DNA of 64,000 nucleotides from Runella aurantiaca (lineage in GTDB: Bacteria; Bacteroidota; Bacteroidia; Cytophagales; Spirosomataceae): assembly GCF_003339505.1 (NCBI RefSeq), contig NZ_QPIW01000016.1, positions 62,001 through 126,000 of the forward strand, in the 5' to 3' direction. Positions within the stretch are counted from its first letter, which is position 1. Every line of letters starts with the position of its first letter. The notes below the pieces were generated by a model that saw only the letters and a program-made list of their open reading frames with translations, was not told the origin of the DNA and did not search any database. Positions 34,775 to 42,864 of this stretch are shown here, piece by piece. The position numbers and the translations under genes are program-made.

Positions 34775-36871
34775 ATGAAAATAGCACCCTTTGTTGTCTT
34801 TTTAGCGGTCATTACGGCCCTGGTCAGCGCCCCCAACCTTCCCGAAAATGGAGAAAATTGGCCAGAATACAACGGAAATGGTGCCCGCAATCATTATTCT
34901 CCCCTGGCCCAAATCAATGCTGAAAATGTTTCCCAGCTCAAAGTGGCGTGGACGTACGCATCGGGAGGGGCGGACACGATTGGGCACCGTACCCAAATGC
35001 AGTGCAATCCCATTATTGTCGACGGAATTTTATACGGTGTTTCGGCCAATACCCAAGTGTTTGCGCTCGATGCCGCCAATGGAAACCCCATCTGGAAATC
35101 CAAAGTTACCGAAACCGAAGGCACCACCAGTCGTGGGGTAACCTATTGGCGCGAAGGACAAGAAAAAATCATCTTTTTTGGGGCGGGAAAATGGCTCTAT
35201 GCCTTTGATGCCCTGCGGGGAAAACCCATTACCTCATTTGGCCAAAACGGGCGAATCAACCTAAAAGAAGGCCTCGAACGCCCGGGCGCGGATGAGTATG
35301 TGGTGGCCAATACGCCCAACGTTATCTTTAAAAACTTGCTCATTGTCGGAGTTCGGGTTTCGGAAAGTGAAACGGCGCTGCTGGGCGACATCCGTGCGTA
35401 TGATGTACGGACGGGCAAAAAAGTGTGGACGTTTCGTACCATTCCCCAAATGGGTGAAGTGGGGGCTGATACGTGGCCGGCCAATTCGCGGCAAAATATC
35501 GGTGGCGCCAACGCGTGGGCGGGCATGGCCATCGACCGTGAGCGGGGCATCGTGTATGCACCCACTGGCTCGGCGGCGTTTGATTTTTATGGCGGAAATC
35601 GCAAAGGAGATAATCTTTTTGCCAACTGTCTTTTGGCCCTTGATGCCAATACAGGCAAGCGACTTTGGCATTATCAACTCGTCAGACACGATATTTGGGA
35701 CCGCGACCCGCCCGCTCCGCCCAACTTACTTACGGTGATGCACAACGGCAGAAAAGTAGACGCAGTGGCGCAAATTACGAAGCAGGGCTACATTTTTGTC
35801 TTTGACCGCGTGACGGGAAAACCGCTGTTTCCCATTGAAGACAGGAAATATTCCTACGATGCTGTACCTGGGGAATTTCCCGCTGCGTCGCAGCCGATAC
35901 CCCTCAAGCCAACGTATTTTGCAAGGCAGCGTTTTGTGGAACAAGATCTAAATTCATTCGTGGCCGACCGCGATTCGATTCTGGGATTGATTCGGAAATC
36001 ACGCACTGGAGGCCCGTACATTCCCATTGGAAAAGAAACGACGATTTTCTTTCCGGGCACCGACGGCGGCGGGCAGTGGGGTGGGGCGGCGGCCGACCCG
36101 CAGGGAGTTTTGTACATACCTTCCAAAGAAATTCCTGTGTATACCTCGCTGGTAATCAAAAATCAGGAAACAAACGGGGGATTTGTAACGGGAGCTCAAT
36201 TGTATAAGCAAAACTGCGCGGCCTGCCACGGAACAGACCGACGGGGTAATCACGATGGCTCGTATCCATCATTGGTGAATATCAACAAGCGACTTACGGC
36301 CGATGCTCTCAACAAACTTATTCCTAAAGGGCGCGGCATGATGCCGCCGTTGTCGCACCTTTCGGTGCCTGAGCGCCAAGCCATTGTCGATTTTGTTTTT
36401 CAGAAAGAATCAGATAAGCAGGTAGTTAGTTCAAGGGGTGGGGCGTTGCCGTATCAGCATACGGGCTACAACCGTTGGTACGACCGTAATGGTTATCCCA
36501 TCAGTCAGCCGCCGTGGGGAACCCTGACCGCCACCGATTTAAACACGGGTGAGCGGTTGTGGCAAGTTCCTTTGGGAGAATATCCAGAATTGACGGCCAA
36601 AGGAATCCCCATTACGGGCACCGACAACTACGGCGGGCCACTCGTAACGGCCAGCGACTTACTCTTCATTGCTGCTACCCGCGACGAGCGATTACGGGTA
36701 TTTGATAAAAAAACGGGGAAACAACTCTGGCAGACTCAACTTCCTGCGGCGGGTTATGCGTCGCCGAGTACGTACTCAATTGCGGGCAAGCAGTACGTAG
36801 TCATTGCGTGCGGTGGCGGAAAGCTAAAAACCAAATCAGGCGATAAATACGTGGCTTTTGCATTGCCATAA
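34775..36871 (+). CDS. PQQ-dependent dehydrogenase with inserted cytochrome c domain
   Basis: A 698-residue exported quinoprotein. Signal peptide to about residue 20 (MKIAPFVVFLAVITALVSA). An eight-bladed quinoprotein propeller follows with GWxx-type repeats (NWPEYNGNGARNHYSPL, AWTYASGGAD, KRLWHYQLVRHDIWDRDPP) like the glucose/pentose dehydrogenase family. A c-type cytochrome domain is inserted before the last blades, with heme motif CAACHG near residue 488 and a distal Met in RGMMPPLSHL. Electrons from sugar or alcohol oxidation in the periplasm would pass from PQQ to the heme. PQQ synthesis genes are not in the window. ATG at 34775 is chosen because it starts the signal peptide. Confidence 0.9.
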   Translation: MKIAPFVVFLAVITALVSAPNLPENGENWPEYNGNGARNHYSPLAQINAENVSQLKVAWTYASGGADTIGHRTQMQCNPIIVDGILYGVSANTQVFALDAANGNPIWKSKVTETEGTTSRGVTYWREGQEKIIFFGAGKWLYAFDALRGKPITSFGQNGRINLKEGLERPGADEYVVANTPNVIFKNLLIVGVRVSESETALLGDIRAYDVRTGKKVWTFRTIPQMGEVGADTWPANSRQNIGGANAWAGMAIDRERGIVYAPTGSAAFDFYGGNRKGDNLFANCLLALDANTGKRLWHYQLVRHDIWDRDPPAPPNLLTVMHNGRKVDAVAQITKQGYIFVFDRVTGKPLFPIEDRKYSYDAVPGEFPAASQPIPLKPTYFARQRFVEQDLNSFVADRDSILGLIRKSRTGGPYIPIGKETTIFFPGTDGGGQWGGAAADPQGVLYIPSKEIPVYTSLVIKNQETNGGFVTGAQLYKQNCAACHGTDRRGNHDGSYPSLVNINKRLTADALNKLIPKGRGMMPPLSHLSVPERQAIVDFVFQKESDKQVVSSRGGALPYQHTGYNRWYDRNGYPISQPPWGTLTATDLNTGERLWQVPLGEYPELTAKGIPITGTDNYGGPLVTASDLLFIAATRDERLRVFDKKTGKQLWQTQLPAAGYASPSTYSIAGKQYVVIACGGGKLKTKSGDKYVAFALP

Positions 36872-36926
36872 GATGTTTTTGTATTTAATTGCGAATCTTT
36901 ACTGTTTTGCATAATCTCTAAGCTCA

Positions 36927-36959
36927 AACCCTTTACACGCTAAACTTAACCCTTTACAC
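36927..36959 (+). repeat. 12-base direct repeat ahead of the aquaporin gene
   Basis: AACCCTTTACAC occurs at 36927-36938 and at 36948-36959, start to start 21 bases apart, with the second copy ending four bases before the ATG at 36964. Two helical turns of spacing could suit a dimeric regulator, or it could be a short slippage duplication. Confidence 0.5.
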
Positions 36960-36963
36960 TTAA

Positions 36964-37662
36964 ATGACTCCTTCTCCTTTTTTGGGCGAACTGCTCGGTA
37001 CACTCGTTTTGATTTTATTAGGCAACGGTGTGGTTGCCAATGTTGTTTTGAAAAATACCAAAGGCCATAACGGCGGCTGGATTGTCATTACTGCTGGTTG
37101 GGCGTTTGCGGTTACCATCGGTATTTTTGTGGCGAAAGCCTTTGGTGGTTACGACGCTCACCTCAACCCCGCCGTCACGATTGGTTTTGCCGTTGCGCAA
37201 AATGAATACGGAAAAGTAGTGGATTATGTGAGTGCTCAGATGATTGGGGCTTTTCTGGGCGGAACTTTGGTGTGGTTATATCACCTACCGCAATACGCCA
37301 AAACCGAAGATAAAGGGGCTAAATTGGCCACTTTTGCTACCGACCCAGCCATCCGTGCTTCGGGTTCCAATTTTTTTAGTGAAGTAATCGGAACCATCGT
37401 TTTATTGATGGGAATAAAGGGAATTGGGGCCGTTACGACGGGCTTGGGGCCGTTTGCCGTTGGCATTTTGGTGTGGGCCATTGGACTTTCTTTGGGTGGA
37501 ACCACGGGTTATGCCATCAACCCTGCCCGCGATTTAGGGCCGCGCATTGCGCACGCTATTTTGCCCATCGTTGGCAAAGGTGATTCAGATTGGAAATACG
37601 CGTGGGTGCCGGTTGCGGGGCCAGTTACGGGCGCTATTATCGCTGGATTTTTATTTTTGTAA
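36964..37662 (+). CDS. glpF: Aquaporin / glycerol facilitator (MIP family)
   Basis: A 232-residue six-helix channel. The two half-helix motifs are present: HLNPAVTIG near residue 61 and INPARDLGPR near residue 183. The Asp after NPAR is a mark of glycerol facilitators (GlpF) as opposed to water-selective aquaporins. It would move glycerol or other small polyols across the inner membrane. No glpK or glpD is adjacent, so the glycerol link is from the family only. A REP-like inverted repeat follows. Confidence 0.9.
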   Translation: MTPSPFLGELLGTLVLILLGNGVVANVVLKNTKGHNGGWIVITAGWAFAVTIGIFVAKAFGGYDAHLNPAVTIGFAVAQNEYGKVVDYVSAQMIGAFLGGTLVWLYHLPQYAKTEDKGAKLATFATDPAIRASGSNFFSEVIGTIVLLMGIKGIGAVTTGLGPFAVGILVWAIGLSLGGTTGYAINPARDLGPRIAHAILPIVGKGDSDWKYAWVPVAGPVTGAIIAGFLFL

Positions 37663-37677
37663 AGCTATTTTTCATAC

Positions 37678-37721
37678 AAAGGCGCTAAGAAGCAAAGAAA
37701 TCACTGCGTCTTAGCGCCTTT
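37678..37721. repeat. REP-like inverted repeat
   Basis: AAAGGCGCTAAGA (37678-37690) pairs exactly with TCTTAGCGCCTTT (37709-37721) around an 18-base loop. It lies between convergent genes and has only a short T-run on the plus side. The GGCGCTAAG core resembles intergenic palindromes repeated in many genomes. Confidence 0.6.
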
Positions 37722-37734
37722 GCGTGAATCTAAG

Positions 37735-38397
37735 TTACTTCTCAAATTTGAGCTTAAAAACCCCGCCCGACAAGACAATTTCGTCTTTCGTATCCTGTTT
37801 CTTATAGCCTCTTCCTTCGGGGTCGATGTCAGAGTCATAACCCGTGGCGCTCGTAAATACTTTATCTTCGAGTTTGCCTTTCAGGCGACCTAATCCACCC
37901 AGTGCCGTTGCCGACGTTTTTTCTTTGAAATGAGTACCGTCTAGCGTGCCCGAAAATTTTCCTTCCAAAAATCCGTCGGCAGCTTTGGTCACTTCAATTT
38001 CTCCGCCGTTTTCCCTACGCGATTTTCCTACGTGGTATTCCATGCGCGGCGATTTTGTTTCTTCTACATACTTAACGTACGCCACACCTTTGTATTTACC
38101 CTCGGCCATAATCGGCTGAACCGTATTTTTTCCGTTGAAATCTTCATCAACAATTTTATAAAGTCCCACTTCTGGCAAGTCGCTGTTTGACCAAGTGACA
38201 AACCAAAAACGCAGTGATTTGTCGGGACTGGTGGCATTGGCCGTAATGTACCATACGTTGCCCATTCGTATCCGTCGCGGGGCGGTTTTGTATTCTTTGC
38301 CGTCGACCTGTACGGAGAGACTGTTGTCGTTTGAGATTTGCGCCATGGCCACCTGACTCAGGAGACCGATCATAAGCGCCGCTAGCTTCTTATTCAT
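37735..38397 (-). CDS. Exported protein of unknown function
   Basis: A 220-residue protein with a signal peptide (MNKKLAALMIGLLSQVAMAQ). The mature part is beta-rich, with the repeated pattern of small secreted lipid- or metal-binding barrels: LSVQVDGKEYKT, VWYITANATSP, FLEGKFSGTLDG and the ending EIVLSGGVFKLKFEK. I do not recognise the family. The frame is open upstream to 38577, but the signal peptide starts at ATG 38397. Divergent from the TPR lipoprotein gene. Confidence 0.65.
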   Translation of the reverse strand: MNKKLAALMIGLLSQVAMAQISNDNSLSVQVDGKEYKTAPRRIRMGNVWYITANATSPDKSLRFWFVTWSNSDLPEVGLYKIVDEDFNGKNTVQPIMAEGKYKGVAYVKYVEETKSPRMEYHVGKSRRENGGEIEVTKAADGFLEGKFSGTLDGTHFKEKTSATALGGLGRLKGKLEDKVFTSATGYDSDIDPEGRGYKKQDTKDEIVLSGGVFKLKFEK

Positions 38398-38528
38398 TTC
38401 ATTTGTGCTGTTTGATGTGATGATTTTTGAAAGCCGAAATGTACAGGTTTTCCGCTCGTTCTGGGTCAGGCATTGGGTTGAAATGTCATAAAAACTTACT
38501 GAACGGTTACTTATGGCCAATTGATTTA

Positions 38529-38559
38529 TTGGCATCGCTATCATTCGCTTGTATCTTTG
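38529..38559 (+). promoter_or_regulatory. Promoter of the TPR lipoprotein gene
   Basis: TTG at 38529-38531, then 20 bases, then TATCTTTG at 38552-38559; the start codon is 25 bases downstream. Full match to the Bacteroidetes consensus. Confidence 0.65.
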
Positions 38560-38583
38560 GGCGTTCAATTCAACCACTAATCA

Positions 38584-39294
38584 ATGAAACACCTACTTCT
38601 AATTTTGTTAAGCAGTTTAATTTTGGGTCTTCAATCGTGCAGTTTTTCGTCAGAAGATAAATTTGAGAAAGGAAAAACCCTGATGAAAGAGGGGAAATTT
38701 CGCGAAGCGCTGACGTTTCTAAACGGAGCCATTGAAAGCGATAACGGTAACTACGAAGCCCTAAACGCCCGGGGCGTGGTGTATTATGAGTTAAAAGAAT
38801 ACCAAAATGCTTTGCTCGATTATGACCAAGCCCTCAAATTGAAACCCGATTATTACCGCCCGTATTACAACCGAGCGCTGTTGAAAGTAGCCCAAAATGA
38901 CGGCGACGGCGCGTTGAAAGATTATGCCGAAGCGGTTCGGCTCGACCCCAAAAATGCGGAGATTTTTGTCAACCGAGGTCAGTTACTGGCCGCCTTGGCG
39001 CAGCCTGATGCCGCCCTGCGGGACTTTGAGCAGGCCACGGTTCTTGATTCAACCAATGCCCTAGCGTGGTACAATCGCGGCAATGTTTTATTCCAAAGGG
39101 AAGAGTTTAAGGGTGCTATTGAAAACTTTGAAAAGGCGGTCAAATCAGATGCCAAGTTCGGCAAAGCGTTTCACGCGTTGGGAGTTGCGCAAATTTTAGA
39201 GAATCAAAAAGAAATCGGATGCCTCAATCTCAAGCAAGCCGAGCGGTTAAAATATCCAGCGGCCAAGGCATCCATTGAACAATATTGCAAATAA
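38584..39294 (+). CDS. TPR-repeat lipoprotein
   Basis: A 236-residue lipoprotein with lipobox LQSC (Cys19) and then about five to six tetratricopeptide repeats of 34 residues, visible from the recurring pattern NARGVVYYELKEYQNALLDY, YNRALLKVAQNDGDGALKDY, NRGQLLAALAQPDAALRDF and YNRGNVLFQREEFKGAIENF. Such proteins serve as periplasmic protein-protein scaffolds. A strong terminator follows, and its promoter is well formed, so it is monocistronic. The partner is unknown. Confidence 0.85.
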   Translation: MKHLLLILLSSLILGLQSCSFSSEDKFEKGKTLMKEGKFREALTFLNGAIESDNGNYEALNARGVVYYELKEYQNALLDYDQALKLKPDYYRPYYNRALLKVAQNDGDGALKDYAEAVRLDPKNAEIFVNRGQLLAALAQPDAALRDFEQATVLDSTNALAWYNRGNVLFQREEFKGAIENFEKAVKSDAKFGKAFHALGVAQILENQKEIGCLNLKQAERLKYPAAKASIEQYCK

Positions 39295-39296
39295 CC

Positions 39297-39324
39297 GTAG
39301 GGGCAGGCCTTGCGTCTGCCCTAC
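39297..39324. repeat. REP-like palindrome with GTAGGG ends
   Basis: GTAGGGGCAG pairs with CTGCCCTAC with one bulged base around a short GC-rich loop. Its GTAG...CTAC ends and GC-rich arms resemble a second palindrome at 57626-57653. It lies between the TPR gene stop and a terminator. Confidence 0.55.
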
Positions 39325-39365
39325 AACAAAACACCCCGCCAAGTTATTTGGCGGGGTGTTTTGTT
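39325..39365. terminator. Strong bidirectional terminator
   Basis: Eighteen bases (39325-39342) pair perfectly with 39348-39365; the core is CACCCCGCC against GGCGGGGTG with AACAAAA/TTTTGTT outer arms. It separates the TPR gene from the convergent MFS gene. Confidence 0.85.
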
Positions 39366-39384
39366 TATAAAATGATTGCTTGTA

Positions 39385-40611
39385 TTAGTGCGCGGCAGCG
39401 GTAGCAGATGTTTCTGCTTTATAGTTGCGCGTCCAGAAATACAGAATGGCAAATGCAACAATCAAAACTGCTGGGAAAATAGCCATAGTGCTGAGTGTAG
39501 CCTGACCTGCTGCCAACTCCATTTCGTCGCCGGTTAAGCCAAGCGCCGTTTTTTCGGCACGGGCGTCATCAATCCATTGTCCGATGATAGGCTGGAAGAT
39601 AGAAGTCGAAAACATACCTACGCCACCAAGAATTGACATTCCAAGGGCGCCACTTAGAGGTACTTTTTCGGCAATAAAACCAATCATGTTAGGCCAGAAT
39701 AATGCCACACCCATGGCAAAAAATACGGCAGAAACATAGGCCATTGTCCCTGTTTGGGTACTGAATAAATATACACCAATGGTTGCCAATACTGCTGAAC
39801 CCAACAGTACACCTTGTTGGCCAAACTTGGCAACAATCGGCCCCGCAAAATATCTGATTACGGCCATGAGTCCCGTTACCAAAGCCAAGATTAACATTGG
39901 GCTTGCGCCTGATTTACTCATGATTAAGCCAGTCCATTGTTGAGGACCAAATTCTGAGATGGCGGTTAGGGCCATGCAGCAGAACATGAAAATATACAAC
40001 GGAGTAGCCATTGCTTTTAGGTTTTCACCCAACGAAGTAACGCCTTCGGTTTTGGGTTTTGGAAACGCCTGACCCCAAAACAAATAAGCATAAATCAAGG
40101 TTGGAACCATGATCAGCCATATTTGTGCTTGCCAGCCAGTGTTGGCGTCGGTCATGAATTTTGATATTAAACTACCAACCACAATTCCACCTGGGAACCA
40201 CATGTGGAAACGGTTTAACATTTTACTCATTTCGGCACCTGAATAAGTGTCGGCAATCATTGGGTTACAAGCTGCTTCGGTACAGCCGTTACCCAACCCG
40301 ATTAAGAAGGTAGAAATCAAAAGGCCTGTGTAGCCTCCTGAATAAATGGTCAAAATGATGCCTAAAGCGTGAGAAACAAACGCAATCATCATGATTTTTT
40401 TGGGGCCTACGGTATGATACACAAGTCCACCGATAATCATGGCCAAGGGAAAGCCCAAAAACCACATAGAGTTGATGAAGCCAAGTTGCTCAGCAGTTAA
40501 ATTAAACTCTGTTCCTAATTGTGCCAGAATTCCAGCTCGGATACTGAATGAAAAAGCTGTTGTTATTAGGGCAAAACAGCTTCCATTAAAAAGTCTTGCT
40601 TTGTTGATCAT
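39385..40611 (-). CDS. MFS transporter, sugar-type
   Basis: A 408-residue permease with 12 predicted helices and MFS loop motifs (GGLVYHTVGPKKIM after helix 2, a central loop with FPKPKTEG). The GNGCTEAACNPMIADTYSG segment in the N-terminal half fits the FucP/nucleoside-permease-like branch common in Bacteroidetes sugar clusters. The start is ATG 40611. It is transcribed away from the Gfo/Idh/MocA gene, and the shared intergenic region carries an inverted CTTTGCCTACT element, so the two are probably co-regulated. Likely role: uptake of a sugar or oxidised sugar. Confidence 0.85.
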   Translation of the reverse strand: MINKARLFNGSCFALITTAFSFSIRAGILAQLGTEFNLTAEQLGFINSMWFLGFPLAMIIGGLVYHTVGPKKIMMIAFVSHALGIILTIYSGGYTGLLISTFLIGLGNGCTEAACNPMIADTYSGAEMSKMLNRFHMWFPGGIVVGSLISKFMTDANTGWQAQIWLIMVPTLIYAYLFWGQAFPKPKTEGVTSLGENLKAMATPLYIFMFCCMALTAISEFGPQQWTGLIMSKSGASPMLILALVTGLMAVIRYFAGPIVAKFGQQGVLLGSAVLATIGVYLFSTQTGTMAYVSAVFFAMGVALFWPNMIGFIAEKVPLSGALGMSILGGVGMFSTSIFQPIIGQWIDDARAEKTALGLTGDEMELAAGQATLSTMAIFPAVLIVAFAILYFWTRNYKAETSATAAAH

Positions 40612-40654
40612 TTTTGGAAAGTTGGTTAAAGGTTAGATATGACATCATAATACA

Positions 40655-40728
40655 AGTAGGCAAAGGATTAATTTTGATTTTTTTACCCAAACTTCGTGAG
40701 AAAAAGGTTTTTTTTTACTTTGCCTACT
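40655..40728. promoter_or_regulatory. Inverted 11-base element in a divergent promoter region
   Basis: AGTAGGCAAAG at 40655-40665 is the exact complement, inverted, of CTTTGCCTACT at 40718-40728. Each copy lies in the same orientation relative to the gene it faces (MFS transporter on minus, oxidoreductase on plus). On the plus side TACTTTG overlaps the element, so it may be an extended promoter or an operator. A variant, CTTTACCTATT, lies at 49649-49659 before the isomerase gene. Confidence 0.55.
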
Positions 40729-40838
40729 AAAATGAGACGCCGCAAGTGTTGATTTACATTCAATTATAAAAGGCGAAACGCTCAACAAACTGAATATTTA
40801 TTGAAATAAAATACCAAATCACAAAAATTCAAAAGTAT

Positions 40839-41987
40839 ATGGCTCGTAAAATCAGAATGGGGATGGTAGGTGGAGGCCGTGGAGCTTTTATCGGTGGGGT
40901 TCACCGAATTGCTGCCGCTATCGACGGTGAGATTGACCTCGTATGCGGGGCTTTTAGTTCAACGCCCGAAAAATCGAAAGCGTCGGGCGAAGACCTCATG
41001 CTCGATCCATCGCGTTGCTATGGCGATTATAAAGAAATGATTCAGAAAGAAAAACGGCGCAAAGACCGCATCGACGCGGTGTCGATTGTGACGCCCAACC
41101 ACATGCACTTTGGCCCCGCCAAAATGGCATTGGAAAACGGCTTTCACGTAATTTGCGACAAACCCGTTACGTTTTCGTTGTCCGAAGCCAAAAAACTCAA
41201 AGATATTATTGCCAACACCGGTTTAACCTTTGCCCTGACGCATAACTACACGGGCTATGCGATGGTGAAGGAAGCCCGCCAACTCATCAAAAATGGTTTG
41301 TTGGGTAAAATTCGCAAAGTAATTGTGGAATATCCGCAAGGCTGGTTGTCGTTCCCGATTGAAAAAGAAGGGGCAAAACAAGCCGAATGGCGTACTGACC
41401 CCAAACGGTCGGGTATTGCTGGTGCGGTGGGGGATATTGGTACGCACGCCGAAAACTTGGCCGAATACATTACGGGCCTGAAAATCACCGAGCTATGTGC
41501 CGACGTAAACCGAGTAGTGGAAGGACGCGTACTGGACGATGACGCCAACGTATTGCTGCATTTTGACAACGGGGCCAACGGGATTTTGCATTGTAGCCAA
41601 ATCTCCAACGGAGATTGGAATGGGTTGAATATCAGAGTCTATGGCGAATTGGGAACGCTGCAATGGCACCAAGAACGCCCCCAGTACCTACACCACAAAA
41701 CGACCGAAGGATACCAAATCTATCAGCCATCGGTCGGTAAATTGTCTGACTCGGCCAATGCCCACACGCGTATTCCTTTTGGACATCCTGAAGGCTATCT
41801 CGAGGCATTTGCCAATGTTTATCGAAATTTTGCGCGTACGGTGCGTAAGCGCATGAACGGCGAAGAGCCCAACGAATTTGACTTAGATTTCCCAACCATC
41901 GAGGACGGAATCCGTGGAATGCAGTTTGTCGAAACGGTCATTGCTTCTGGCAAAAGCAATAGCAAATGGGTGAAATTTAAGAGTTAG
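40839..41987 (+). CDS. Gfo/Idh/MocA-family oxidoreductase
   Basis: A 382-residue NAD(P)-dependent sugar or polyol oxidoreductase without signal peptide. Residues 1-130 form the Rossmann fold (GMVGGGRGAFIGGVH near the start) with VTPNHMHFGPAKMAL and the catalytic Lys in ICDKPVTFSL. The C-terminal beta domain carries GDIGTHAENLAEYITG with the catalytic His. The long GGGRGAF start is typical of a subgroup in Bacteroidetes and Planctomycetes associated with inositol or 3-keto-sugar metabolism. Neighbouring genes for uptake and isomerisation support a catabolic role. Confidence 0.9.
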   Translation: MARKIRMGMVGGGRGAFIGGVHRIAAAIDGEIDLVCGAFSSTPEKSKASGEDLMLDPSRCYGDYKEMIQKEKRRKDRIDAVSIVTPNHMHFGPAKMALENGFHVICDKPVTFSLSEAKKLKDIIANTGLTFALTHNYTGYAMVKEARQLIKNGLLGKIRKVIVEYPQGWLSFPIEKEGAKQAEWRTDPKRSGIAGAVGDIGTHAENLAEYITGLKITELCADVNRVVEGRVLDDDANVLLHFDNGANGILHCSQISNGDWNGLNIRVYGELGTLQWHQERPQYLHHKTTEGYQIYQPSVGKLSDSANAHTRIPFGHPEGYLEAFANVYRNFARTVRKRMNGEEPNEFDLDFPTIEDGIRGMQFVETVIASGKSNSKWVKFKS

Positions 41988-42089
41988 TCAAAAGGTTGAG
42001 GAGCGGAAAACAAAAACCGCTCCTCAATTCTTTCCGAAAATGATTCAATTATTGACAAACCTACTTTGAACGATGCTTTTTATACGTCC

Positions 42090-42680
42090 ATGATTGTCAG
42101 TCAGATTCAACAGGAAGAATCCTTGCTTTGGGAGCGACTGAAAGCGGGCGATACGGCCGCTTTTGGTGAGATTTCCATGCGGTATTATCGGCTGTTGTTT
42201 GATTATGGACGAAAATTTACCAAAGACCGTGAGCTTATTAAGGATGTCATTCAGGATGTTTTGTTGTTGATTTGGCAAAAAAAAGGGCAAATTGACTCAA
42301 ACGAAAACGTAAAGCTATACCTCCTTAAGATTGTAAGGAATCGGCTGTACAAAGAACTGCAAAAACAGCAATTACGAGCTTCTGAAGATTATTTCGAACA
42401 GTTGGAAGTGGCTGATTCGGAAGAAGCGTTGATTATTTCGACCGAATCTACCCAAAGTATCATTGCCAAGTTAAATCTTCACCTTAAGGCACTTCCCAAA
42501 CGGCAGCAGGAAGTTCTTTTTCTTAAATTCTACCAAGACCTCACCAATGATGAAATTGCGGAGGTGATGCACATCAACCGTCAGTCTGTCGCCAATTTGC
42601 TGCACAACGGTCTGCGCCTGCTCAAAGCCCGTTTTTTTCTGACCACCCTCGGTTTTCTGTTGATAGCCTGGATTGCGTAA
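42090..42680 (+). CDS. ECF sigma factor with hydrophobic C-terminal tail
   Basis: A 196-residue sigma-70 family protein of the Bacteroidetes SusCD-linked type. Region 2 shows LLFDYGRKFTKDRELIKDVI and DVLLLIWQKKG; region 4 has LTNDEIAEVMHINRQSVANL. After the HTH the protein ends in a hydrophobic stretch ARFFLTTLGFLLIAWIA, long enough for a membrane helix. ATG at 42090 is taken over an upstream TTG at 42066. It is followed by fecR, susC and susD, so it should transcribe that set when the FecR signal releases it. Confidence 0.88.
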   Translation: MIVSQIQQEESLLWERLKAGDTAAFGEISMRYYRLLFDYGRKFTKDRELIKDVIQDVLLLIWQKKGQIDSNENVKLYLLKIVRNRLYKELQKQQLRASEDYFEQLEVADSEEALIISTESTQSIIAKLNLHLKALPKRQQEVLFLKFYQDLTNDEIAEVMHINRQSVANLLHNGLRLLKARFFLTTLGFLLIAWIA

Positions 42681-42864
42681 CAATGCTGTTTATCAAGTAG
42701 ATATTCTCGCCCGCTCTCAGTCTTGACAATTTGATAATGATTCAAATTCTCCCCAACGGGAAATAATTTCTTCTTTTGCGCAAAAATTTTTGGCTTTCAA
42801 TGAGTATCGGCAGGTATTCTTTGGATATACCTTACTAGATGCTCGGATAAGTACTATTTTTTCT

